Shown: positions 33,179 to 41,201 of the stretch, piece after piece
Layout: each line of letters begins with the position of its first letter
Numbering within the stretch: the stretch's first letter is position 1
Assembly (NCBI GenBank): GCA_020348385.1
Contig: CP070750.1
Span: forward strand, 2,131,860-2,173,060
DNA length: 41,201 nucleotides
Direction of reading: 5' to 3'
From: Candidatus Aminicenantota bacterium
GTDB lineage: Bacteria; Acidobacteriota; Aminicenantia; Aminicenantales; Aminicenantaceae
The notes under the pieces: model-generated
What the model was told of the DNA's origin: nothing
Database searches by the model: none
Seen by the model: only the letters and a program-made list of their open reading frames with translations
Position numbers and translations under genes: made by a program

Positions 33179-34338
33179 AGTTAGCATTTGTGGTTCAGCG
33201 GTATGGCAAAGAGGTCATGGGAGGGTCAGAACTCCACTGCCGGCAGATCGCGGAAAAAATGGTTGAGGCGGGATATGACTGCACGGTTTACACGACAACA
33301 GCAAAGGATTATATAACTTGGAAAAATGAATATTCCCCAGGGGACTCGATACTGAATGGTGTCCGTATCAAGCGGTTTTTGGTGGATCAGGAACGGGACA
33401 TCGAGTCATTCAATAAATACTCGGACTGGATTTTTTTTAACGATCATACCCAAAAGGATGAATGGGAATGGATGGAAAAACAGGGGCCGTCCAGCCCTGC
33501 ACTCCTGGAGGCGCTAGAAAAACAGGAAAATGAACATGACTTGTTTATCTTTTTCACTTACCTGTATTACAATACCTATTGGGGATTGAAACGAGTCCAG
33601 GGGAAGAAAGTCTTGGTTCCCACAGCTCATGATGAGCCGGCTTTACACCTGGGTATTATGCAGGAGGTTTTTTCGGCTCCGGATGCATTCATGTTCAACA
33701 CCGCATCGGAGAAAGATATGCTAAGCCGCCAGTTTTGCTTTGAGGGCAAATATCAGGAGATAGTCGGAGTGGGGGTGGATATCCCGAAGAAGCCTGATGT
33801 GCATAAGTTTTTACAGAGACACAGGATATCGGTTCCTTACATCCTTTATGCCGGTCGCATAGAGCCAGGTAAGGGTTGTGGTGAACTCATCGAATATTTC
33901 CTCAGGTATAGCCGCAAGAACCCAAATCTGAAGTTGGTGCTGATCGGAAAATTGCTGATGGAATTGCCTTCTCATCCAGGAATCAGGTTCTTGGGATTTG
34001 TTTCCCCGGAAGATAAAAACGCAGCCATGCGTGGAGCGCTGACGACGATCCATCCCTCGTATTTTGAAAGTTTGTGTATGGCAGCGCTGGAGTCCATGGC
34101 TGTCCAAACCCCGATTTTCGTTCAGGAAAAAACAGACCCACTCAAACAGCATTGCATCAACGGGAAAGGGGGCCTATACTATGCCGATTATCAAGAGTTC
34201 GCGGCCGATTTAGATCTTTTGTTACACGACAAAAGACTGAGAGAAGTTCTCGGTAATAATGGATTTGCCTATGTGAGAGAAAATTATTCCTGGCCAAAGG
34301 TTGTGGATAAATATAAAAAAATGTTTAATAATCTTTGA
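33175..34338 (+). CDS. GT4-family glycosyltransferase A' (paralog of the gene at 29872)
   Basis: A 387-residue GT-B glycosyltransferase beginning [20 protein letters not shown], the counterpart of glycosyltransferase A. Further shared points are [29 protein letters not shown] and the E-x7-E motif [17 protein letters not shown]. It is the last gene of the operon. Together the four genes read A-B-B'-A'. Confidence 0.85.
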   Translation: MKLAFVVQRYGKEVMGGSELHCRQIAEKMVEAGYDCTVYTTTAKDYITWKNEYSPGDSILNGVRIKRFLVDQERDIESFNKYSDWIFFNDHTQKDEWEWMEKQGPSSPALLEALEKQENEHDLFIFFTYLYYNTYWGLKRVQGKKVLVPTAHDEPALHLGIMQEVFSAPDAFMFNTASEKDMLSRQFCFEGKYQEIVGVGVDIPKKPDVHKFLQRHRISVPYILYAGRIEPGKGCGELIEYFLRYSRKNPNLKLVLIGKLLMELPSHPGIRFLGFVSPEDKNAAMRGALTTIHPSYFESLCMAALESMAVQTPIFVQEKTDPLKQHCINGKGGLYYADYQEFAADLDLLLHDKRLREVLGNNGFAYVRENYSWPKVVDKYKKMFNNL

Positions 34339-34503
34339 TCAAACTCTGTTATAATATTCATCTTATTGGGATCTCCTTTGACTAAATAGTTGAGCAGGTC
34401 CCGGCTTCATGTGCATAAGTGTTTTGTTAGTCTGGGGACAGGATTGACGGAAAGAAATTATTGTGTTAAGAAGTAATCCAGAAATGCCGGATAAAAAAAA
34501 CTA

Positions 34504-35301
34504 ATGGCCTTTGTGAACTACGCTACAGGAAATCTTGCCATAAAAATCGTATATTATGGACCGGGATTGAGCGGCAAAACCACCAATCTGCGTTATATGT
34601 ACACGAACATGGATGCTGATTTCCGGGGAGAACTGATCTGTTTGGAAACCGATACCGAAAGAACATTGTTTTTTGATTTGCTTCCGATCAAAGCTGGAAT
34701 CATCGACAATTTCAAAATTCATCTGCAACTCATGACCGTCCCCGGTCAAGTTTTTTATGCAGCGTCGCGGAAGAGCGTTTTAAAAGGAGTCGATGGCATC
34801 GTTTTTGTGGCGGATTCCCAAATTCCTCTTCTCGATGCCAATCTGGAGAGTTTCGATGGGCTGCGAAGAAATCTCTTGGAGCACAACGTGGATATAAACT
34901 TTATCCCACTTGTCTTTCAATACAATAAGCGAGACTTGGAAAATCTGATCCCCGTGGAAACCTTCAATAATCTCCTGAATCCCCGTGGATTACCGTATAT
35001 AGAAACCTGCGCTATCAAGGGAAAAGGCGTTTTTGAAACGCTAAAAGAGATCACCAAATTGGCCATTCCCGTGGTGAAAGTAAAGATTAGAGAGGACGAA
35101 AGAAAAATTGTCGGTAAGGAACGGGTGAAGAAAAAGAAGGAAGAGGAAAAAGAGGCACCTAAGAAAAAGGATGAGATAAAATTTGTCGCCAAGGAAAAGG
35201 GTGTTCCCCTCCGTGTCACAAAAGTTAAATTTAAATCCCAAGAGGATATCGAGGAAGAGCTGGAAAACCTGGCCAGAGACTTTACCAAAAGCAAAGAATA
35301 A
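34504..35301 (+). CDS. MglA-like small Ras-family GTPase with charged C-terminal tail
   Basis: A 265-residue protein. The first ~195 residues are an MglA-type GTPase: P-loop GPGLSGKTT (19-27), switch regions LETDTERTLFFDLLP and TVPGQVFYAASRKSVL, and G4 NKRD (QYNKRDLE). MglA sets cell polarity in gliding Myxococcus and has homologs in many non-gliding bacteria. The last ~65 residues are an unusual Lys/Glu-rich extension (KKKKEEEKEAPKKKDE) absent from the short Myxococcus protein. No MglB partner is seen nearby. The ATG lacks a clear ribosome site, and the 165-nt leader contains a weak TTGACG-N17-TAAGAA. Confidence 0.85.
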   Translation: MAFVNYATGNLAIKIVYYGPGLSGKTTNLRYMYTNMDADFRGELICLETDTERTLFFDLLPIKAGIIDNFKIHLQLMTVPGQVFYAASRKSVLKGVDGIVFVADSQIPLLDANLESFDGLRRNLLEHNVDINFIPLVFQYNKRDLENLIPVETFNNLLNPRGLPYIETCAIKGKGVFETLKEITKLAIPVVKVKIREDERKIVGKERVKKKKEEEKEAPKKKDEIKFVAKEKGVPLRVTKVKFKSQEDIEEELENLARDFTKSKE

Positions 35302-35368
35302 TATAATCGTTTCCCTCCCATCCGTGACATAAATCCACTGGTTTTGTCGTCTTTATATTGTAGGTCTC

Positions 35369-36865
35369 ATGCTGTTCAAAGTTTCCAGCGCTTCGCTCCA
35401 TGGAATCCAAGCTTATCTTGTTGAGGTGGAGGTGGATGTTTCCTTGGGACTTCCCTCGTTCACAACGGTCGGTCTGCCCGATACGGCCATCAGGGAGAGC
35501 AAGGAAAGAATCCGGGCAGCTCTTAAAAATTGCGGCTATGGTTTCCCTCCTCGAAAGATCATCGTGAATCTTGCGCCTGCAGATAGGAAAAAGGAGGGAT
35601 CTGCGTATGATCTTCCTATATCCTTGGGTATTCTTGCTTCCTACGACCTTTTTCCCAAAGAGAGCCTTCCCGATTTTTTATTTCTTGGAGAGCTGGCGTT
35701 GGATGGGAAGCTGAAACCGGTCAAAGGAGTTCTTTCTTCCGCTGTGCTCGCCAAAGAAATGGGATTTAAAGGTATTGTCATCCCAAAGGAGAATGGACGG
35801 GAGGCTGCAATCGTTCCAGATATGGACATTTTCAGTTTGGATAACTTGGTCCAAGTTGTGAAGTTATTGAGTGACGCAGAATCCCCGATTTCTCCTAAAA
35901 AATATATGCTTTCTCAACTTTTCCCGGAAGCATCCTACGAAGTGGATTTCCATGAAATTAAAGGTCAACAGCACGTCAAGAGAGCCCTAGAAGTCGCAGC
36001 TGCCGGTTCACACAACGTCCTCTTGATCGGACCTCCAGGTGCAGGGAAAACCATGTTGGCAAAACGACTCCCCACAATTTTGCCGCCGATGACCTTTGAA
36101 GAGATCATTCAAGTCACGCAAATCTACAGCGTTGCCGGTTTATTGAGAGACAGGGGAGCCATGGGAGAGAGGCCTTTCCGGTCCCCTCATCACACCATCT
36201 CGGATGCTGGATTGATCGGCGGAGGTTCCATCCCACGACCAGGGGAAGTCAGCCTGGCTCATAACGGTGTGTTGTTTCTGGATGAACTTCCTGAGTTTCG
36301 AAAAGGTGTGCTTGATGATTTGAGACAACCCTTGGAGGATAGAAGGGTGACCATCTCTAGAGCATTGATGAGTGTTTCTTACCCCTCCTCTTTTATGCTG
36401 GTGGCGGCGATGAATCCCTATGATGACGGAGGGTACTCGGATGGCCTTCAAACTCGGTATTATTCCAAAGTGTCAAAGCCTTTGCTCGATAGGATCGATA
36501 TGCAGGTTGAAGTGCCCAAAGTCGAATTCCAGGATATTGTCTCCAAAGCAGAAGGAGAAATGTCCCATGTGATTAGGGGCAGGGTTGCGAAAGCCAAAGC
36601 CGCGCAACTTGAGCGCTTTACAGGAAGAGGGATTTACAGCAATGCCGAAATGGAAACGCGGGATGTGAAAATGTTTTGCCCCATTGATGACAAGGGGGAG
36701 GAGCTTTTGAAAATGGCTGTCGATCGCTTGGGATTTAGTGCCCGTGCCTACACGCGTGTTCTTAAAGTGGCGCGAACCATAGCTGATTTGAGCGGAGAGG
36801 TGGATATTCTTCCTGCGCATATTTCGGAGGCTATACAATATAGACAAATGGACAAATACATCTAA
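35369..36865 (+). CDS. comM: ComM/YifB-family AAA+ ATPase (magnesium-chelatase-like)
   Basis: A 498-residue protein starting LFKVSSASLHGIQAYLVEVE, with the N-terminal ChlI-type domain (GLPSFTTVGLPDTAIRESKE and VNLAPADRKKEGSAYDLPI), Walker A GPPGAGKTML (about 221), Walker B VLFLDELPEF and a C-terminal Mg-chelatase domain ending ISEAIQYRQMD. ComM proteins are hexameric helicases that drive branch migration during natural transformation in Vibrio and relatives. Transformation here is not shown by other genes in the window. Confidence 0.92.
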   Translation: MLFKVSSASLHGIQAYLVEVEVDVSLGLPSFTTVGLPDTAIRESKERIRAALKNCGYGFPPRKIIVNLAPADRKKEGSAYDLPISLGILASYDLFPKESLPDFLFLGELALDGKLKPVKGVLSSAVLAKEMGFKGIVIPKENGREAAIVPDMDIFSLDNLVQVVKLLSDAESPISPKKYMLSQLFPEASYEVDFHEIKGQQHVKRALEVAAAGSHNVLLIGPPGAGKTMLAKRLPTILPPMTFEEIIQVTQIYSVAGLLRDRGAMGERPFRSPHHTISDAGLIGGGSIPRPGEVSLAHNGVLFLDELPEFRKGVLDDLRQPLEDRRVTISRALMSVSYPSSFMLVAAMNPYDDGGYSDGLQTRYYSKVSKPLLDRIDMQVEVPKVEFQDIVSKAEGEMSHVIRGRVAKAKAAQLERFTGRGIYSNAEMETRDVKMFCPIDDKGEELLKMAVDRLGFSARAYTRVLKVARTIADLSGEVDILPAHISEAIQYRQMDKYI

Positions 36866-36983
36866 CCTGACCCTCCACCCCACCTATAAGGAAGCAAGGA
36901 AGTAATGTAATCGTAGAATATCAATACAACTCATGAGCCGCTTCTTCGCATCCGTTATTACTAGGGTGGGATGGAGGGTCAGG
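36866..36983. repeat. 19-bp inverted repeat with G-quadruplex-prone right arm
   Basis: CCTGACCCTCCACCCCACC (36866-36884) and GGTGGGATGGAGGGTCAGG (36965-36983) are inverted copies with one mismatch, 80 nt apart, immediately after comM. A second partial right arm (GGGGTGGAGGG) follows at 36986. At 36964-36984 the plus strand fits GGG-N1-GGG-N5-GGG-N3-GGG. It may be a palindromic mobile element remnant or terminator, and its composition resembles the repeat at 14097-14172. Confidence 0.6.
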
Positions 36984-37039
36984 GCGGGGTGGAGGGTAGG
37001 CGGGTGGGATTGGAAAGGCGTAGTCGAGAAACTTTCTGC

Positions 37040-37067
37040 TTGACATATCTTAAATGCAGTATATAAT
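37040..37067 (+). promoter_or_regulatory. consensus sigma70 promoter of the DUF6132-arsR-thioredoxin operon
   Basis: TTGACA (37040-37045), a 16-nt spacer and TATAAT (37062-37067) are both perfect consensus boxes. Transcription would begin near 37074, which excludes the in-frame ATG at 37054 as a start for the first gene. Confidence 0.75.
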
Positions 37068-37073
37068 AACTAA

Positions 37074-37083
37074 TGAATATTCA
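37074..37083. promoter_or_regulatory. candidate ArsR operator
   Basis: TGAATATTCA is a perfect 10-bp palindrome placed at the predicted transcription start of the operon that encodes an ArsR-family repressor. Binding by that repressor would block the promoter. This is inferred from position only. Confidence 0.4.
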
Positions 37084-37092
37084 GAATGTGTT

Positions 37093-37266
37093 ATGAAGAA
37101 GGATAAATTGAAAATTATAATCGGAGTGATTGCGGGCGGAATAGCGGGTTATTTATTATATCGGTTTGTGGGATGTAAGACTGGTACTTGTATCATCACC
37201 AGCAAACCTTGGTCGAGCATCCTGTATGGCATGCTGCTGGGATTGCTGATCGGGTTAAAATGGTGA
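37093..37266 (+). CDS. DUF6132-like small glycine-zipper membrane protein
   Basis: A 57-residue membrane protein from ATG 37093 (KKDKLK, then IIIGVIAGGIAGYLLYRFVG), with two helices flanking GCKTGTCIITSKPWSSILYG. The paired Cys in CKTGTC and the loop match what I recall as DUF6132, often found beside thiol or sulfur genes. ATG 37054 lies within the promoter and is rejected as a start. The function is unknown. Context suggests a membrane role in redox or thiol stress. Confidence 0.7.
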   Translation: MKKDKLKIIIGVIAGGIAGYLLYRFVGCKTGTCIITSKPWSSILYGMLLGLLIGLKW

Positions 37267-37287
37267 TTCTATTTTGAGGGGGGAGTG

Positions 37288-37569
37288 ATGAAAAGGCAAG
37301 AGCAGCAATACAGAGAAATTACCGAAAAATTTAAAGCTTTGGCCCATCCGGCGAGATTAAAAATAATGGCAAATCTGATGGAGCGGGAGTGTTGTGTCGG
37401 GGATGTGCAAAAATGTTTATCCCTGTCCCAGCCCAATGTGTCCCAACACTTGAAAGTCTTGAAGGAGGCTGGCATCATCGTTGGGAGACGGGAGAAAAAT
37501 AAAATTTGCTATCAAATTTCTGATAACAGAATAAAAAACATTTTGAAAATATTCTACATAGGAGAATAA
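37288..37569 (+). CDS. ArsR/SmtB-family transcriptional regulator
   Basis: A 93-residue winged-helix repressor (FKALAHPARLKIMANLM, then SLSQPNVSQHLKVLKEAGII recognition helix and wing GRREKNKICYQI). Cysteines in ECCVGDVQKC (C35, C36, C43) sit at the helix where ArsR members bind metal or react with thiols. A GTG just before (37285) is an alternative start, and GAGGGGGG serves either. It is placed between a membrane protein and thioredoxin and probably autoregulates the operon. The inducer, whether metal, persulfide or oxidant, is unknown. Confidence 0.88.
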   Translation: MKRQEQQYREITEKFKALAHPARLKIMANLMERECCVGDVQKCLSLSQPNVSQHLKVLKEAGIIVGRREKNKICYQISDNRIKNILKIFYIGE

Positions 37570-37573
37570 GAAA

Positions 37574-37903
37574 ATGGCAAACATAAAAGAAGTTGACGAG
37601 AAAACATTCCAGTCCGAAGTGTTGGAATCCAATATTCCTGTGCTAGTGGATTTCTGGGCACCTTGGTGTGGCCCCTGTCAGATGGTGACCCCGATGCTGG
37701 AGGCGGTCGCAGAGAAGATGGGAGATAAATTGAAGGTCGTCAAAATGAATACGGACGAGAACATGAACACGGCGCAAAATTACCAAATTATGGCCATTCC
37801 TTCTCTTCTCGTTTTTAAAAAAGGAGAAGTCGTAGAGAGAATCGTGGGCGTCCAGCCTCAGCCTCAATTGGAAGCTCAGCTGCAAGAGATCATAACGTCC
37901 TAG
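37574..37903 (+). CDS. thioredoxin
   Basis: A 109-residue cytoplasmic disulfide reductase with the classic FWAPWCGPCQMVTPML active site (C32/C35), cis-Pro in MAIPSLLVFKKGE and a typical thioredoxin length. It follows arsR by 4 nt, so its level is probably set by the ArsR regulator. Confidence 0.93.
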   Translation: MANIKEVDEKTFQSEVLESNIPVLVDFWAPWCGPCQMVTPMLEAVAEKMGDKLKVVKMNTDENMNTAQNYQIMAIPSLLVFKKGEVVERIVGVQPQPQLEAQLQEIITS

Positions 37904-37913
37904 AGGAAGAACC

Positions 37914-38020
37914 ATGCCGGTTGTCATCCAATACAAATGTCTCCAGGATCACCCCTGTCCGCGTGTGCGGAAGCCATAACAGATATATCTCAAGAGAAAG
38001 TCATCAGAGTTTCTTCATGA
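37914..38020 (+). pseudogene. possible frameshifted small ferredoxin-like gene
   Basis: Ten nt after thioredoxin an ATG opens MPVVIQYKCLQDHPCPRVRK and stops at 37977-37979. Shifting the frame by -1 near 37970 continues as EAITDISQEKVIRVSS to a TGA at 38018-38020. The joined text resembles the first half of a bacterial ferredoxin (C...CP...EAI). A one-base deletion could have broken it, or the sequence may hold an error. The rest of the 37904-38163 gap shows no gene. Confidence 0.35.
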
Positions 38021-38163
38021 TGGGCTCCTAACCAAATCAATAGTCCGATCGCTATTCCCTTTTTTCCGAGAAGAACTCTGTTATCATTTGTTGTTGAATA
38101 ACATTATAAATTCTGTTATTAAGCTCGTTAAAAGACCGTTCAAGTTGTGTTGTTCAAGGAGCT

Positions 38164-38730
38164 GTGCATGAAAAAAAAGGAATACCCAGACGCACTTTTA
38201 TGGCTTCCGGTATGTTGCTGGGAAATACTTTGCTCGGAATGCCCTTAGCTTTGGAGTCAAACATTCTGGCCAGCCAAAAAGCGAAAGAATCACTTTCGTG
38301 TGATGAAAAAAAGTGGATCGATGATTCGACCATGGCCAAAAATCTCGGGAATTTTTTTGGAAAGGACTTCAGCTGTGCAGAATCTTTGCTTCTTGTCTCG
38401 CCCCGCTATCTTGGGAAGCCAGAAGATTTGGTTTGGGCCGCTGCTGGGTTTGGGGGAGGCATATACAACAGAGATCTTTGTGGATTTCTCACTGGCGGAG
38501 TCATGGCCCTAGGTTTTGCCTCGGGGATGCTGAAGATGTCAAGGAAAGAAGCTAAAGGATATTGCGGGGATTTGGTGAAGGACTACTGGGATTGGTGGGG
38601 ATTGCAGGCCCCATACCGGTGTGCTGAAATCAGGACAGACGAGACTACTTCTGCGGTTTGTGCAAACCAAGTACTTTTGTCAGCGGCAAAGTTAGAAGAA
38701 CTGCTCTCCTCGATCAAAAATAAGGCTTAA
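38164..38730 (+). CDS. C_GCAxxG_C_C-family redox protein with export signal
   Basis: A 188-residue protein with a twin-Arg-like leader (IPRRTFMASGMLLGNTLLG) and the conserved Cys/Gly pattern of the C_GCAxxG_C_C family: FSCAESLLL, GFGGGIYNRDLCGFLTGGVMALG, GYCGD, YRCAEI and VCANQ. The family is thought to be redox active. GTG 38164 opens this frame but has a ribosome site only 2 nt away. AAGGAG is ideally spaced for ATG 38168, which is in a different frame joined by an A8 run (see findings). Its stop overlaps the convergent imidazolonepropionase by 4 nt. Confidence 0.75.
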   Translation: MHEKKGIPRRTFMASGMLLGNTLLGMPLALESNILASQKAKESLSCDEKKWIDDSTMAKNLGNFFGKDFSCAESLLLVSPRYLGKPEDLVWAAAGFGGGIYNRDLCGFLTGGVMALGFASGMLKMSRKEAKGYCGDLVKDYWDWWGLQAPYRCAEIRTDETTSAVCANQVLLSAAKLEELLSSIKNKA

Positions 38731-40019
38731 GGGGGCATAACTGAGGTTTTGAGAATCCTTCCGTCTTCAACGGCTAGTTTTCCGTTTTTGATCACATGCT
38801 TGATCGGATTGACTCCCAAGTGATAGACCAGATAGGGATATGTGGGCACATCCCATAGGATCAAGTCCATCTTTTTTCCGATTTCCAGGCTTCCTACCTG
38901 CGCTTGTTTTCCCAACGCATAGGAGGCATTGGCAGTTGAGGTATTTATGGCCTCTTCGATCCCCAATTTAAGGGTGAAGACGGCGAGTTGCAGGATAAAA
39001 AGCATGGATTCGGTCATCGAGCTTCCCGGATTAAAATCCGTGGCCAAAGCCAAGATAACGCCTCGCTCGATCATTTTACGCGCCGGTGCTGTTTTTTGCT
39101 GCATCAGGAAAAAGGACACACCGGGCAGCAGTATGGCAGCAGTCCGGCTTTGAGCCATTTTTTCGATGCCATCGTCGGTAATGGCGATCAAGTGTTCTGC
39201 AGAGATGGCCCCTTCTTCTGCGGCCAATTGAGCTCCCCCGAGCGGAGTGAATTCGTCGGCATGGATTTTGATTTTGAAGCCCGCTTTTTTTGCTACATGG
39301 ATTAATTCCCTAGTCTCTTCGACAGAGTAAACTCCCTCCTCGCAGAATACATCGAAAAATTCCGCCAGGTTTTGGTTTTTCACCTCCGGTAAGATTTCTT
39401 GTGTGAGGAGGTCCATGTATTCGGCCTTTCGGTCTTTGTATTCTTTAGGGACCTCATGAGCTCCCATAAATGTTGAAACGATATCGACAGGATGGACTGC
39501 GTCGGCTTTTTTCAAAACACGAAGCTGTTTAAGTTCATCCCTTTTATTCAGGCCATATCCACTTTTGGCTTCTACTGTCGTTGTGCCGTGGATAAGCATG
39601 CTGTCTAGCCGGGATAGACAGAGGGAGAGTAGTTCCTCGTCCGAAGCTTGTCGAGTGGCATTGACTGTTGTCTGGATGCCCAAGCCCTGCTTCGCCAGTT
39701 GCTGATAGGTGTATCCCTTCACGCGAAGGTTGAACTCGTCCTCCCGGCTTCCGGCAAACGGCAGATGGGTATGAGGATCCACAAATCCAGGAAGGCCCGT
39801 TAGGCCCTGGCCATCGATGCATACACCACCATCGGACATCTTAACATCACGATGAAAGGCCTCTTCGTCACCAACAAAGACGATCTCACCTTTGGAGGAA
39901 GCGATGCAACCATTTTCCAAAAGGCCCACATCCTGGAGAGCGGACTCCCTCTTCGGGATCGGACCTTTACAGGTCAAAAGTTGGGAGCAGTTGAGGACGG
40001 CTAGGTCAGCTCGATTCAT
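38727..40019 (-). CDS. hutI: imidazolonepropionase
   Basis: A 430-residue amidohydrolase opening the imidazolone ring in histidine breakdown (4-imidazolone-5-propionate to N-formimino-L-glutamate). Metal and substrate motifs are [45 protein letters not shown] and [12 protein letters not shown], all typical of HutI. The other histidine-utilisation genes are not in the window. The ATG overlaps the end of ftsZ by 14 nt, so it is probably co-transcribed with ftsZ. Confidence 0.93.
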   Translation of the reverse strand: MNRADLAVLNCSQLLTCKGPIPKRESALQDVGLLENGCIASSKGEIVFVGDEEAFHRDVKMSDGGVCIDGQGLTGLPGFVDPHTHLPFAGSREDEFNLRVKGYTYQQLAKQGLGIQTTVNATRQASDEELLSLCLSRLDSMLIHGTTTVEAKSGYGLNKRDELKQLRVLKKADAVHPVDIVSTFMGAHEVPKEYKDRKAEYMDLLTQEILPEVKNQNLAEFFDVFCEEGVYSVEETRELIHVAKKAGFKIKIHADEFTPLGGAQLAAEEGAISAEHLIAITDDGIEKMAQSRTAAILLPGVSFFLMQQKTAPARKMIERGVILALATDFNPGSSMTESMLFILQLAVFTLKLGIEEAINTSTANASYALGKQAQVGSLEIGKKMDLILWDVPTYPYLVYHLGVNPIKHVIKNGKLAVEDGRILKTSVMPP

Positions 40020-41201
40020 GGGGATGTTTTCTCAGGGACGTTTGCTTATTGCGACGAATGAAAGAGGGCGTTTCAAAGGGTTCCCATTGTTTTTCCCAAG
40101 TCGGCCTTTGCCAGAGAGTTTCGCTACCCTTAGGTTCGAAGATGTAAGGCGGCGTTTCTTGAGGAACTTCAAATGGAGGAGGTGTTTCAGGACGTTCTGC
40201 AGGGAATTCTCCGGGTGTGGTGACCCGGTCTTCTGCCATCTGATCGAACCCGGTTGCGATCACGGTCACTTTGACCATTTCTTTCATGCCTTCATCGATT
40301 ACCGTACCAAAAATGATGTTGGCATCGGGATGGGCCAAACTGTGGATGAGCTGGGAAGATTTTGAAACCTCGAGCAAAGTGATATCTCGCCCACCGGTTA
40401 TGTTAATCAAAACGCCGTGGGCTCCTTCGATGGATGTGTCGACAAGTAGCGGACTGGATATGGCCTTTTGGGCCGCATCAACGGCTCGGTTTTCTCCCGA
40501 AGCGATACCTGTTCCCATGAAAGCCATGCCCATGCCCTTCATGATGGATTTCACGTCGGCAAAATCCAGATTGATCAAACCCGGTTTGGTGATAAGATCG
40601 GAAATGCCCTGAACAGCTTGGCGAAGGATGTCATCAGCCATCTTAAAGGCATCCTGGATGGATGTGTCCAGGTTGACGGTTTCCAACAGCCTTTCGTTAG
40701 GTATAGAAATCACGGTATCCACAGCCGATTTGAGTTCTTCCAATCCTTCTAGAGCTTGTTGTGAACGTATCCTTCCCTCGAATTCGAAAGGAAAGGTGAC
40801 AATGGCAATGGCCAGAATATCCATCTCGGACGCAAGATTGGCCAAAATTGGCGTCGCACCGGTTCCTGTTCCTCCTCCGAGGCCCGTAGTCAGAAACACC
40901 ATATCTGCGCCTTCGATGATTTCGATCAATCTTTCCGTGTCTTCCATGGCCGCCTGCTTGCCGATGTCCGGCCTTCCTCCGCTCCCTAATCCTTTAGTGA
41001 GCTGATTTCCGATTTGGGTTTTTGAACCCGCCTTGTTGCTGGAGAGCGCTTGGAGGTCAGTGTTCACAGCGATGAATTCTACGCCTTCAATGCCGGCTTC
41101 GATCATCCGGTTGATGGCATTTCCGCCTCCACCGCCGATCCCGATGACCTTGATGTTCGCGCCAAAACGCTCCTCCACAAGGTGAAATTTGAGTTTGCCT
41201 T
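40006..41201 (-). CDS. ftsZ: cell division GTPase FtsZ (N-terminus at or beyond window edge)
   Basis: Tubulin-like GTPase that builds the division ring. It shows [27 protein letters not shown], the tubulin signature [19 protein letters not shown] and PNERLLE. A Pro-rich linker ([15 protein letters not shown]) leads to a basic tail (PSFIRRNKQ) that recalls the FtsA/ZipA-binding C-terminal peptide. A GTG at 41178 could start it ([10 protein letters not shown]), but the frame stays open to the window edge with [17 protein letters not shown], which looks like the natural N-terminus, so the true start is probably just outside. It overlaps hutI by 14 nt. Confidence 0.95.
   Translation of the reverse strand, partial: GKLKFHLVEERFGANIKVIGIGGGGGNAINRMIEAGIEGVEFIAVNTDLQALSSNKAGSKTQIGNQLTKGLGSGGRPDIGKQAAMEDTERLIEIIEGADMVFLTTGLGGGTGTGATPILANLASEMDILAIAIVTFPFEFEGRIRSQQALEGLEELKSAVDTVISIPNERLLETVNLDTSIQDAFKMADDILRQAVQGISDLITKPGLINLDFADVKSIMKGMGMAFMGTGIASGENRAVDAAQKAISSPLLVDTSIEGAHGVLINITGGRDITLLEVSKSSQLIHSLAHPDANIIFGTVIDEGMKEMVKVTVIATGFDQMAEDRVTTPGEFPAERPETPPPFEVPQETPPYIFEPKGSETLWQRPTWEKQWEPFETPSFIRRNKQTSLRKHPHESS

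Noticed and set aside
37054..37092. Upstream ATG for the DUF6132 protein
   Set aside because: This ATG lies between the -35 and -10 boxes of a perfect promoter and would not be transcribed.

Overview
The window is a dense bacterial chromosome segment of mid GC content, with short intergenic gaps, many 1-26 nt gene overlaps, GTG and TTG starts beside ATG, and sigma70-like promoters. FtsZ, a membrane-bound spermidine-synthase-like protein, an MglA-type GTPase, LeuCD-type aconitases and a glycosyltransferase island suggest an anaerobic Gram-negative lineage near Acidobacteriota/Candidatus Aminicenantes. That placement is inferred from gene content and no phylogeny was run. No tRNA, rRNA, CRISPR array, prophage or intact insertion sequence was recognised.

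Layout. 1-2050 (minus): membrane spermidine-synthase-like protein leaving the left edge. 2177-6850 (plus): phosphohexomutase, FtsB/DivIC-like protein, UvrD-type helicase with an Fe-S nuclease tail. 6849-7004: palindromic element between two convergent genes. 7010-8725 (minus): SppA. 8964-11133: ABC exporter pair of NatA/NatB type. 11227-13915: ECF sigma factor, zinc-finger anti-sigma factor and two exported proteins sharing a C-terminal module. 13916-14930: repeat-rich spacer with one orphan gene.

14931-23357 is the metabolic centrepiece. Behind a near-consensus promoter lie an ATP-grasp acyl-CoA synthetase subunit with a two-cluster ferredoxin tail, its SucD/ATP-citrate-lyase-like partner, a citryl-CoA-lyase/citrate-synthase-like protein, an HD hydrolase, two different two-subunit aconitase/isopropylmalate-isomerase enzymes and an isocitrate/isopropylmalate-type dehydrogenase. 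Read together they can interconvert oxaloacetate plus acetyl-CoA, citryl-CoA, citrate, aconitate, isocitrate and 2-oxoglutarate: a split ATP-citrate-lyase (citryl-CoA synthetase plus lyase) branch of a reductive or reversible TCA cycle. The run continues by overlap into tsaB and a rimI that may begin with ATT. truA converges on it.

25463-28832: beta-barrel-like outer membrane protein, SLOG-fold protein (minus) and a sulfatase-fold lipoprotein. 29062-34338: surface-glycan operon with two small motif/coiled-coil proteins and four GT4 glycosyltransferases in A-B-B'-A' order. 34504-36865: MglA-like GTPase and ComM. 37040-37903: consensus promoter, DUF6132 protein, ArsR regulator and thioredoxin, a thiol-responsive operon, followed by a possible broken ferredoxin gene. 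38164-41201: C_GCAxxG_C_C redox protein, imidazolonepropionase (minus) and FtsZ (minus, leaving the right edge).
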